Below, in pieces: positions 1 to 6,309 of a stretch of DNA of 14,082 nt (positions within the stretch are counted from its first letter, which is position 1; each line of letters starts with the position of its first letter). This stretch comes from Helicobacter sp. (GTDB lineage: Bacteria > Campylobacterota > Campylobacteria > Campylobacterales > Helicobacteraceae), in contig JAAVGZ010000091.1 of assembly GCA_014799985.1 (NCBI GenBank), positions 1 to 14,082 on the forward strand, given 5' to 3'. The notes under the pieces were generated by a model. It searched no databases. It had not been told where the DNA came from and was given only the letters and a program-made list of their open reading frames with translations. Position numbers and translations under genes: made by a program.

Positions 1-255
1 GGTTGCGGCTCAATCAAGGTTTGTACCGCTTATGAGCAAAACGGCAAGAATCTGTCCTATTTTCCCTACAACTATGACAACATCAAGCCCGTCTATATCA
101 CAATGGACGGCTGGGAACAAAGCGCCGGGACGAAAACGTTTATCCAACTGCCCAAAGCGGCGCAGGACTATATCCACTTCATCGAGGAGCAAACCAAAGT
201 GCGCGTCTCGTTCCTCTCGACAGGCGCAGACAGAGAGGACACGATTGAGCGTTAG
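1..255 (+). CDS. purA: Adenylosuccinate synthetase, 3' end only
   Basis: This is the C-terminal 84 codons of a gene that begins before the window, in the frame starting at base 1 and ending with TAG at 253-255. The visible protein has the pattern typical of the end of adenylosuccinate synthetase: GSIKVCTAYE near the start, a middle segment ending in GWEQ, then YIHFIEEQ and VSFLSTGADREDTI, which matches the conserved STGPDRxxTI ending that closes the nucleotide-binding region. The enzyme joins IMP and aspartate using GTP, the first step from IMP to AMP. In H. pylori the same gene (HP0255) lies directly before the fliJ-like and motE-like genes, as here. Its stop codon is part of the TAGGAG sequence that serves as ribosome binding site for the next gene. 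Confidence 0.92.
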   Translation, partial: GCGSIKVCTAYEQNGKNLSYFPYNYDNIKPVYITMDGWEQSAGTKTFIQLPKAAQDYIHFIEEQTKVRVSFLSTGADREDTIER

Positions 256-263
256 GAGATTCC

Positions 264-701
264 ATGACAACAAAATTTAGCGCCCTTGTGCAAATCCGCA
301 AAAACGCCGTGAAAAACGCCGAGCAGAAGCTCATCGCCGTCAATCAACGCATTGCCGTGGCGCAAATGGACCTCGCGAGCGCGCAGCAGCAGCTCTCGGA
401 AATCGTGATTCCGCAAAAGGGCAACTACAACGACTTGCTGTATTTCCAGCAAATCAAAGAATCCTACCTCAACGAGGTCGATAGAATTGTCGAGTTCATC
501 GCCTCGCTGCGGCTCGAACGCAAGGTAATTCAAGAAGAAATGCGGCTGCTCAACATCGAGTATGAGAAGGCGAACTATCTCGATTCGCTCGAAAAAACCA
601 AAATGCTCAAGGAGCGCCAATACAAAGAAGCGGCGCAACTTGACGAAGTTTCGATTCTATTGCATAATGCACGACACAACCCACAAGGAGGCTCTCTATG
701 A
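264..701 (+). CDS. FliJ-like flagellar export chaperone
   Basis: The product has 145 residues and is almost entirely charged alpha helix, with heptad-like spacing from about residue 15 to 130 (long runs rich in Q, E, K, R, L and I), as expected for the two-helix coiled coil of FliJ. FliJ proteins act in the cytoplasm at the ATPase of the flagellar type III export apparatus, recycling chaperones and coupling FliI to FlhA. H. pylori has a FliJ-like protein, HP0256, in the same place between purA and a motE-like gene, and position plus length (about 145 residues) support this call more than any strict motif does. The start at 264 follows AGGAG, which overlaps the purA stop, at good spacing. The stop (TGA, 699-701) overlaps the next start as ATGA, so translation is probably coupled. 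Confidence 0.8.
   Translation: MTTKFSALVQIRKNAVKNAEQKLIAVNQRIAVAQMDLASAQQQLSEIVIPQKGNYNDLLYFQQIKESYLNEVDRIVEFIASLRLERKVIQEEMRLLNIEYEKANYLDSLEKTKMLKERQYKEAAQLDEVSILLHNARHNPQGGSL
685..691 (+). promoter_or_regulatory. Strong Shine-Dalgarno for the motE-like gene
   Basis: AAGGAGG lies inside the end of the fliJ-like gene, six bases before the ATG at 698. It fixes that start, which overlaps the upstream stop codon by four bases. Confidence 0.75.
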
Positions 702-1315
702 GACATTTCAAGACAATCCTATTCTTCCTATGCTCATGTGCTTTTGGCGCAACGCCGCAGGGCGTTGTCGATTGCAACATCATCTTTGAACAACGCAAGG
801 CGGAGATTCTCGACAGAATCCAAAAGATTGACGAGCAGCAACAAGCCTTGCAGGCGCTCCAAAGCGCGAACCAAGCCGTGCTCGACCAACGCGAGAGCTC
901 GCTTGAGGCAAAAGAAAGAGAGATTAACGCGACAATGGAGGCGATTACGCTCAAACAGACCAAGATTGAGCGGCTCATCGCCCAAAACGAGGAGATTTTG
1001 CGGCTCATCAAGCAGGCAAAAGACGACAAGATTTCGGCGACCTACACAAACATTAAAGATTCCAAAGCCGCGCCGATTATCGAGCAGCTCGACAACGCCG
1101 AGGCGGCAACGATTCTCTTTAGCCTCGATTCCAAAGTCTCGAGCAAAATCCTATCCAAAATGACGCCCGCGCGCGCCGCCGAGCTCACGCAGCTCTTGCA
1201 AAAGGGACCGCCCTTCAAACCCGATGTTGAGCTCGCCGAGCCCGCAACAGCAGCGACACCCACCCTCTCGCCCCTTGCCCCCAAAGTTCCCGGGCAAGGA
1301 GGGGGAGCCATTTAG
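698..1315 (+). CDS. MotE-family secreted coiled-coil protein
   Basis: The product has 205 residues in four parts. Residues 1-18 form a signal peptide (MRHFKT, then FFLCSCAFGA). Residues about 28-110 are a long coiled coil rich in Q, E and K. Residues about 113-168 form a compact MotE/MgtE-N-like domain, with APIIEQLDNAEAATILFSLD and the KMTPARAAELTQLL helix characteristic of the family. The tail from about 170 is rich in Pro and Ala, with a GQGGG end. MotE proteins are periplasmic helpers of flagellar motor proteins, first described as a MotC chaperone in Sinorhizobium; in epsilonproteobacteria the exact role is less clear. H. pylori HP0257 occupies the equivalent position. Start support is the AAGGAGG before ATG 698 and the four-base overlap with the fliJ-like gene. 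The stop is two bases before patA. Confidence 0.78.
   Translation: MRHFKTILFFLCSCAFGATPQGVVDCNIIFEQRKAEILDRIQKIDEQQQALQALQSANQAVLDQRESSLEAKEREINATMEAITLKQTKIERLIAQNEEILRLIKQAKDDKISATYTNIKDSKAAPIIEQLDNAEAATILFSLDSKVSSKILSKMTPARAAELTQLLQKGPPFKPDVELAEPATAATPTLSPLAPKVPGQGGGAI
1296..1302 (+). promoter_or_regulatory. Shine-Dalgarno for patA
   Basis: AAGGAGG sits within the last codons of the motE-like gene, 15 bases before the patA ATG at 1318. The spacing is long, but a second purine run (GGAG, 1304-1307) and TAGGA (1313-1317) lie closer. Together with the two-base intergenic gap this suggests translational coupling. Confidence 0.5.
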
Positions 1316-1317
1316 GA

Positions 1318-2703
1318 ATGAACTATTTCTCGCTTGAATTTGCCGTTCTCTTTCTGTGCTTTTTCGCCGTGTATTGGGCATTCAAGCGACCTATCTACCA
1401 AAATTTCCTGCTTTTGGCATTCAACTATTTCCTGCTGCTCGCCTTTTTCGCCAATGTCCAATTCGCGCTTGTCGTGGGCACATATTCGCTGTTTGTCTAT
1501 TATTTTGGCATGTGGCTTGCCTATTTCCGTTTCCGCTTCATCTTGTTTGCCGCCATCGCGCTCGCCATCACCAACCTCGCCTTTTTCAAATATTTCCCGC
1601 TTCTCAAATCCACATTCGATGCGTGGATGGTTTGGCTCGGAATCGATTGGAACATCGACCTGCTCTTCCCGCTTGGGCTAAGCTTCTACACATTCGCGAG
1701 CATCACCTATTTCGTCCATACCTTTCGGGGGCAAAAGCCCGCGAGCCTGTGCGAAATCGCCACCTATCTCTCGTTTTTCCCAACAATCGTCTCGGGTCCC
1801 ATTGTCGATAGCCAATTCTTCTTGCGCCAACTCCGCAGGCGGCGCGTTTTTGGGCACGAAGAAACGATACTCGCCCTGCTCTTGCTCGCGCTTGTCAAAA
1901 AGGTGCTGATTGCCAATCATCTCGGAATCTGGACAGCGCCGATTTTCGAGAATCCCACAAACTACGATTCCCTCACGCTCGTTCTTGGCAGCTATGCCTA
2001 TTGCCTGCAACTCTATTGCGACTTCAGCGGCTATGTCGACCTCGTCATGGCTTTTGCGCTGATGCTCGGCTTCGTCTTGCCGCCCAACTTCAACGCGCCG
2101 CTGCTCGCGCACAACCTGCAAGACTTCTGGAATCGCTGGCACATGAGCCTCTCGCGCTTTATCCGCGACTATGTCTATATCCCGCTTGGCGGCAGCCGCT
2201 GCGCGCGCTCGCGCGTGTATTGCAACATCATGATTGCGTTCGTGCTGTCGGGAATCTGGCACACAAACACGACAGACGGCAGCAATACGCTCAACTTCGC
2301 GCTGTGGGGCGCGCTGCATGGAATCGGCGTATGCGTGGTGCATTTCTTGCGCCCTCTTGGCTTTTGCCTGCCCAAATTCTTGGGCGTTTTTCTGACGTTT
2401 AACTATGTCTCGTTTTGTTGGATTTTTTTCATGCTCCCCTCGTTGGACAAAAGCCTCGAATACCTGCTCGCAATCGCCCAAAACAGCGCGCTGCCCATCG
2501 GCGAACAAACATGGATTGCCTTTGGCGGCGTGTGGCTGCTGCTTGCCCTCTATGCCCTCGTGCGCCCCTATGCGCACCACGCCACAACCGCCATCGCGCT
2601 CGTTCCCGCGCTCGTGCGCCCCGTGCTGCTCTCGCTGTTGCTGTTGCTTCTGTTTGCGCTCGCGCCCGATGGGATTCCAAACTTCATCTACTCGAGATTC
2701 TAA
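1318..2703 (+). CDS. patA: MBOAT O-acetyltransferase, peptidoglycan O-acetylation membrane component
   Basis: The product is a 461-residue polytopic membrane protein with about ten or more hydrophobic segments from residue 3 to the end. MBOAT/AlgI family marks are clear: FPLGLSFYTF at 117-126, QLYCDFSGYVD at 231-241, FWNRWHMSLSRFIRDY at 270-285 with PLGG at 289-292, SGIWH at 311-315 with the presumed catalytic His315, LWGALHG at 329-335, and the C-terminal PNFIYSRF. PatA moves an acetyl group from a cytoplasmic donor across the inner membrane to PatB, which places it on O-6 of N-acetylmuramic acid. The two SGNH genes directly downstream make peptidoglycan, rather than alginate, the likely target. 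The stop overlaps the patB start (TAATG). One oddity: the stretch after His315 (TNTTDGSNTLNFA) departs from the usual WHGAAWNF pattern. Confidence 0.87.
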   Translation: MNYFSLEFAVLFLCFFAVYWAFKRPIYQNFLLLAFNYFLLLAFFANVQFALVVGTYSLFVYYFGMWLAYFRFRFILFAAIALAITNLAFFKYFPLLKSTFDAWMVWLGIDWNIDLLFPLGLSFYTFASITYFVHTFRGQKPASLCEIATYLSFFPTIVSGPIVDSQFFLRQLRRRRVFGHEETILALLLLALVKKVLIANHLGIWTAPIFENPTNYDSLTLVLGSYAYCLQLYCDFSGYVDLVMAFALMLGFVLPPNFNAPLLAHNLQDFWNRWHMSLSRFIRDYVYIPLGGSRCARSRVYCNIMIAFVLSGIWHTNTTDGSNTLNFALWGALHGIGVCVVHFLRPLGFCLPKFLGVFLTFNYVSFCWIFFMLPSLDKSLEYLLAIAQNSALPIGEQTWIAFGGVWLLLALYALVRPYAHHATTAIALVPALVRPVLLSLLLLLLFALAPDGIPNFIYSRF

Positions 2704-3761
2704 TGCGGCGCATTCTCACGTTTTGGCTTGTGGCTGTTGCGACACTGCTGCTCACATCGTGGCTTCTGAATGCGCCCATTTTGCGCTATGTACAGCAGCA
2801 ACATTATGCGACCAACTATCCCTATCTCGCGTTTTTTGACGAGCTCGCGACAATTCCAGACAACGCGTTTTTCGACTTTGGCAACCGAATCAAAAATAGC
2901 CTAAGCTTCGCGCCCATGATTTTGGAGATTCCAAGCTTTGAGCCCATTGCCCCAAAAGACGAGCCCAAGCAGCCTTCCGTTGCGCTGCTGCCCGCGATAG
3001 ATTCTGTGCCCGCAAACACGCACGAGACGAACCAAACGAACATTGCAATAGTCGAGGAGATTCCAAACACAACGCAGAATCTCCCCACGCAGAATCTCCC
3101 CACCCTGCCCGAGCAAAACAGCCTACAAAAGGGCGATGTTGTCGTGCTCATCGGCGATTCCCTGATGCAGGGCGTGGGCATGACGCTCGTGAGCATGCTC
3201 AAAAAGCATGGCGCAGTCCCGATTAACCTGAGCAAGCAGAGCACGGGGCTCACCTACAACCATCATTTCGATTGGGAAAAGGCGCTATCAAGCGCGCTTT
3301 TGGAACAACCCGTGCAATATGTCATCATCATGCTTGGCGCAAACGACCCATGGGATATGATTGACCCCGAAAACAAGGCGCGGTATATCAAGTTCAAAAC
3401 CGAGCGTTGGGAAGAGATTTATCGCGCGCGAATCCAGAGCCTGCTGACGCTCGCGCATGAGCACGGCGCGCAGGTTTTTTGGTTCGAAGCGCCGTATATG
3501 AAAAAAGAAAAGCTCAACGATGGCGTCCTCTATCTCAACACGCTCTATGAGGACGAGGCGCGGCAGAATGGCGCGATTTTCTTGCACAGCAACGACGTGT
3601 TGTCAGACGGCGCGACATTCAGCGCCTACATCACGCGCAATGATAAAAAAATAAAAGTCCGCACAAATGACGGAATCCACTTTAGCGGCGAGGGTTCGCG
3701 CATTCTCTCCAAGCTCTTGCTACAACATCTGTTGCCCGCAGAATCCGAACAAAAGGAATAG
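2703..3761 (+). CDS. patB: Periplasmic SGNH/DUF459 peptidoglycan O-acetyltransferase
   Basis: The product has 352 residues. Residues 6-23 are an N-terminal membrane anchor or uncleaved signal. Residues about 70-140 are a low-complexity Pro/Asn/Gln/Thr linker. The SGNH fold runs from about 145: block I VVLIGDSLMQG (Ser153), block II around STGL (Gly182), block III MLGANDPWDM (Asn214), and block V DGIHFSGEG (Asp323, His326). The order and the DGIHFSGEG block fit DUF459 (PF04311) SGNH proteins. Placed between an MBOAT gene and an Ape1-like gene, it is best read as the transferase that receives acetyl groups from PatA and puts them on muramic acid in the periplasm. The start at 2703 shares bases with the patA stop; an in-frame ATG at 2415 inside patA is rejected because it lies in patA coding sequence. 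An esterase role cannot be excluded from sequence alone. Confidence 0.82.
   Translation: MRRILTFWLVAVATLLLTSWLLNAPILRYVQQQHYATNYPYLAFFDELATIPDNAFFDFGNRIKNSLSFAPMILEIPSFEPIAPKDEPKQPSVALLPAIDSVPANTHETNQTNIAIVEEIPNTTQNLPTQNLPTLPEQNSLQKGDVVVLIGDSLMQGVGMTLVSMLKKHGAVPINLSKQSTGLTYNHHFDWEKALSSALLEQPVQYVIIMLGANDPWDMIDPENKARYIKFKTERWEEIYRARIQSLLTLAHEHGAQVFWFEAPYMKKEKLNDGVLYLNTLYEDEARQNGAIFLHSNDVLSDGATFSAYITRNDKKIKVRTNDGIHFSGEGSRILSKLLLQHLLPAESEQKE
3072..3101 (+). repeat. Tandem 15-bp repeat, two copies, in the PatB linker
   Basis: The unit ACGCAGAATCTCCCC occurs twice in direct tandem and encodes TQNLP twice. As 15 is a multiple of three, copy-number change would lengthen or shorten the linker between membrane anchor and catalytic domain without changing frame. 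Confidence 0.9.
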
Positions 3762-3762
3762 C

Positions 3763-4926
3763 ATGCGTTTCGTGTTTATTGTGGTCTTCTTCTTTTGTGC
3801 TGCCTGCTCGATTCCCGATGAGAATCCATCGATTGTATCAGAAGATGTGAGCATCGATACGATTGTCTATTATGGCAACTATCTCAAAAGCTACAACGAT
3901 GTCGCGCTCTATGGGCTCGTGCGCAAGATTGACGAGCAAAGCGGCTTGAAGATTCGCATTTTTGGCGATTCGCACATCGCCGAGGATTCGCTCGCATCTG
4001 AAATGCGCTCGCTCTTTTTTGACGATTCTGTCGTGCCCGGGTTTTTGTATCCGCTTCAGCCCAAATACCACCACAACGCAACGGCGAAATACAGCGCAAA
4101 ATATTTTCGCATTCACAATTCGTTGCGCGAACGCGACAAGAACGAGGACTATCCGCTTGGCGGGGTGATTGCGAGCGCAACCCGCACGAACGCGACACTG
4201 CGGCTCGCGCTGCAAACGCCATCTAGCGAGGCGCTCAAATCGACCATTGTCTTTCGTTCGCCCAACAAAAAAGCCGCGTTTGTGCTGACGGACGCAAAGG
4301 GCAAGAGCTACACGCTCCAAGCCCCAGCGGCGCGGAAATGGAGCTTTTTTTCGCGCAACCTGCACTACCCGATTACCTTTCGGGCGCTACAAAAAAACGC
4401 CGCGCTCGGCGGCTATTTTATCTCGCAATCATCGAGCGACAACATCGTCGACACACTCGGAATCAACGGCGCGAGCTCGACATTGTGGCAACGTTGGAAT
4501 CCCGCGCTTGTGCGCCGCGAGATGTATGAAATCATCGCCGATTTGGTGATTCTAAGCTATGGCACGAACGACATCATCGCTCAAAAAACGCCCGAGCAAA
4601 TCGCCGATGACTTGCGCGCGTTCATCGCCTTTGTGCGCGAAATCTCGCCGCAAACGGCGATTTTGTTGCTCACGCCGCCCACGGTTACGCAAAAGGGCAG
4701 CACGCAAACGGTCGAAAACTTCGCGCAAATGCAAGAGATGTTTGTGGAGCTTGCGCGCGAGGAGAAGCTGCTGCTTTTCAACACGCATGATTTTATGGAG
4801 CATAATGGCGGCAAGGAGATTTGGATTCTCAAGAATCTCTCACAGCAGGACTTGCACCTCACCTCGCTCGGCTATCGCTTCATTGCGCGCAAGATTTTTC
4901 AAGAAATCACAATGCTCGCGCAATGA
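3763..4926 (+). CDS. ape1: Ape1-like O-acetylpeptidoglycan esterase, lipoprotein
   Basis: The product has 387 residues from ATG 3763, preceded by AAGGA; the stop of patB is one base upstream. Residues 1-15 are a lipoprotein signal (FFFCAAC/S) with Cys15 as the lipidation site. SGNH block I is IFGDSHIAED (Ser70), followed by an insert of about 150 residues with beta-strand character (about 85-230), then block II GINGAS (Gly236), block III LSYGTND (Asn269) and block V DLHLTSLGY (His365). GDSH as block I and a large beta domain between blocks I and II are typical of Ape1 esterases of Neisseria and Campylobacter, where the insert resembles CBM35. Ape1 removes the acetyl group from muramic acid so that lytic transglycosylases can act. 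The acidic residue is Asp363, two before the His, while the usual spacing is three (Gln362 is there). It is the last gene of the patA-patB-ape1 set. Confidence 0.84.
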   Translation: MRFVFIVVFFFCAACSIPDENPSIVSEDVSIDTIVYYGNYLKSYNDVALYGLVRKIDEQSGLKIRIFGDSHIAEDSLASEMRSLFFDDSVVPGFLYPLQPKYHHNATAKYSAKYFRIHNSLRERDKNEDYPLGGVIASATRTNATLRLALQTPSSEALKSTIVFRSPNKKAAFVLTDAKGKSYTLQAPAARKWSFFSRNLHYPITFRALQKNAALGGYFISQSSSDNIVDTLGINGASSTLWQRWNPALVRREMYEIIADLVILSYGTNDIIAQKTPEQIADDLRAFIAFVREISPQTAILLLTPPTVTQKGSTQTVENFAQMQEMFVELAREEKLLLFNTHDFMEHNGGKEIWILKNLSQQDLHLTSLGYRFIARKIFQEITMLAQ

Positions 4927-4950
4927 TTTATTGTGTTCATTTATGCAGTT

Positions 4951-4973
4951 TTTAAGCTCATTTCGATTAGAAT
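4951..4973 (+). promoter_or_regulatory. Candidate promoter for the 35-residue membrane peptide gene
   Basis: TTTAAGC at 4951-4957 resembles the T-rich upstream element of epsilonproteobacterial vegetative promoters, and TAGAAT at 4968-4973 is a five-of-six match to the -10 hexamer. Transcription would begin near 4980, about 20 bases before the ATG at 5001. This is read by eye only. Confidence 0.4.
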
Positions 4974-5000
4974 CCCGCCATATCTTTCAAGAGGTGTGAA

Positions 5001-5108
5001 ATGAAAAAAGAAGTCAACAATGGCGGGAATAGCGTTTTGTTTCTGTTGGGAGTGCTCATACTCGGGATTGGGCTCATTGCTGTTGTCTATATGTACTCGC
5101 CTACCTGA
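5001..5108 (+). CDS. Small single-span membrane peptide, 35 residues
   Basis: I do not recognise this gene. The ORF encodes MKKEVNNGGNS, then a hydrophobic stretch at residues 12-31 (rich in Leu, Val, Ile and Gly), ending YSPT. It has one clear transmembrane helix, and the charge pattern (Lys at the N-terminus) predicts N-terminus inside. Support for it being real: AAGAGGT at 4989-4995, five bases before ATG, a plausible promoter just upstream, and a position after ape1 ending exactly where the convergent gene's stop begins. It could be a small subunit of a membrane complex or an independent membrane peptide. It is too short for family assignment by eye. It does not start like CydX, which begins MWY. 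Confidence 0.6.
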   Translation: MKKEVNNGGNSVLFLLGVLILGIGLIAVVYMYSPT

Positions 5109-6227
5109 TTAGAGCGCAGGAAACATTGCCTTGATTGCGTCAAAGTCCGGAGTGGCTAGCGCGCGCTCATGGTAGCCGATGAAGGCATAGAACTTATCTG
5201 TCGTGGTTGAGATATTGCCAAATATCGAATGCACATCACGGCGGAACATTCCCTCTTTGAAATATTTCTCAATCTCGGGCAGATTTTTATCAAAGAGCTT
5301 GCTCTCAATCTGTGGATATTTCTTCTCAACAGAGAACACGAGACGGATTTTGTTGCAATCCAAGCCCTTGTATTTGATGAGATACAGAGCCTCGAGCCAT
5401 GTTGTGCTGCTCGAATCGATGAAGATGGCTTTGGGGTTGATGCCCACAAGCACATGGTGGAACTCATCGGTTGGTCCAATCGTTGCGCGCACGCCGGGGT
5501 TAGACTGCAAGAAGGTTTGGACTTCTTTGCGCAAAATCTTCATAGTCGAGTTGATAGCATCACGTTTGATGCCATAATTTTGCCCATAGAAGTCGTCATT
5601 CTCATCGAGGAGATGTCGCGAAAGCGCGAGGTGGAATCCGCAATCATGGTCAGAGCAGAAATCGAGGCAGCGATAGACATTGTTCACGACATTGTCCAAA
5701 TGCGTTGTCCAATCGGGGATATAGATGACGCACTCGGGCTCGTCTTTGGGTGGCTTTGCCTTGTAGTTGTCGACGATTTGTCGCAGATAGGCATAGCGAT
5801 ACGAATCGTCCATGCGATAGACCATTTTGTTCTCAATCGGAATGACGCTGTTGTACCATTTTGGCTCAATCTTGACAACCTTGTCTTCCCAAGCGCATGG
5901 CGTTTTGGGATTCATAAATGGGCGAGAATTGTAATTTGGACCCGCAATCGAATTGCCCATTTCGATGATAGGAATCTTGGGCAATGTACCCTCTTTGAGA
6001 TAGCGATAATGCTTGTTGAAGCTAAAGATAAAATCAATCTCTTTTTCGGGGTCGCCGAACTTTTTTTGCATCACGCTCGCAAGCACGGGCAGCGGCTTTG
6101 CCGCTAGCATTTCTGGCGGAATCGGCAGGCTGCCGTATTCAATCTTGCCACCACTTGCTTTTTTGAGATATTCCATATAGCTCTGCACAAACGCGGCAGA
6201 ATCCTCGAACAAACACAATATTTTCAT
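5109..6227 (-). CDS. Hypothetical protein, 372 residues, possibly glycosyltransferase-like
   Basis: I do not recognise the family. The product is soluble, with no signal peptide or membrane span. It begins MKILCLFEDSAAFVQSYMEYL, a Rossmann-like beta strand and helix, and near residues 266-284 has AIFIDSSSTTWLEALYLIK. That stretch resembles the D-x-S-S...E-A loop in the nucleotide-binding half of GT-B glycosyltransferases and CDP-glycerol glycerophosphotransferases. This is a weak resemblance and the function is inference. Other visible pieces are VIYIPDWTTHLD (167-178), an H/C-rich segment CLDFCSDHDCGFHLALSRH (187-205) and GPTDEFHHVLVG (251-262). The start at 6227 has AAGGAG nine bases before it. 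The AAA+ gene lies 82 bases upstream on the same strand; a palindrome and a candidate -10 in that gap suggest separate control. Its stop (complement of 5109-5111) directly abuts the stop of the small membrane peptide gene. Confidence 0.72.
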   Translation of the reverse strand: MKILCLFEDSAAFVQSYMEYLKKASGGKIEYGSLPIPPEMLAAKPLPVLASVMQKKFGDPEKEIDFIFSFNKHYRYLKEGTLPKIPIIEMGNSIAGPNYNSRPFMNPKTPCAWEDKVVKIEPKWYNSVIPIENKMVYRMDDSYRYAYLRQIVDNYKAKPPKDEPECVIYIPDWTTHLDNVVNNVYRCLDFCSDHDCGFHLALSRHLLDENDDFYGQNYGIKRDAINSTMKILRKEVQTFLQSNPGVRATIGPTDEFHHVLVGINPKAIFIDSSSTTWLEALYLIKYKGLDCNKIRLVFSVEKKYPQIESKLFDKNLPEIEKYFKEGMFRRDVHSIFGNISTTTDKFYAFIGYHERALATPDFDAIKAMFPAL

Positions 6228-6263
6228 GATTTTTTTCTCCTTGTCATGAACACCATTTTTGCG

Positions 6264-6269
6264 ATTTTA
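6264..6269 (-). promoter_or_regulatory. Candidate -10 element for the 372-residue gene
   Basis: On the minus strand these bases read TAAAAT. The predicted start of transcription is near 6257, giving a leader of about 30 bases that contains the AAGGAG ribosome binding site. The palindrome at 6278-6300 would overlap the -35 region. Confidence 0.35.
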
Positions 6270-6277
6270 ACATTATG

Positions 6278-6300
6278 AATATTAATTGGACATTAATATT
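6278..6300. promoter_or_regulatory. Perfect 9-5-9 palindrome, candidate operator
   Basis: AATATTAAT, five bases (TGGAC), then ATTAATATT: a perfect inverted repeat in the 82-base gap between the AAA+ ATPase gene and the 372-residue gene. It is too AT-rich and lacks a following T run to be a terminator. Its position just upstream of the candidate -10 fits a repressor site. No specific regulator is assigned. Confidence 0.45.
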
Positions 6301-6309
6301 TGCTTCATG

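Noticed and set aside
1678..2580. 300-codon open frame on the minus strand opposite patA
   Set aside because: It is antisense to clear MBOAT motifs, with no ribosome binding site and low-complexity charged composition; a codon-bias shadow.
5229..6107. 292-codon open frame on the plus strand opposite the 372-residue gene
   Set aside because: The minus-strand frame has the good start signal and protein-like composition; the plus frame has no start signal and mirrors it.
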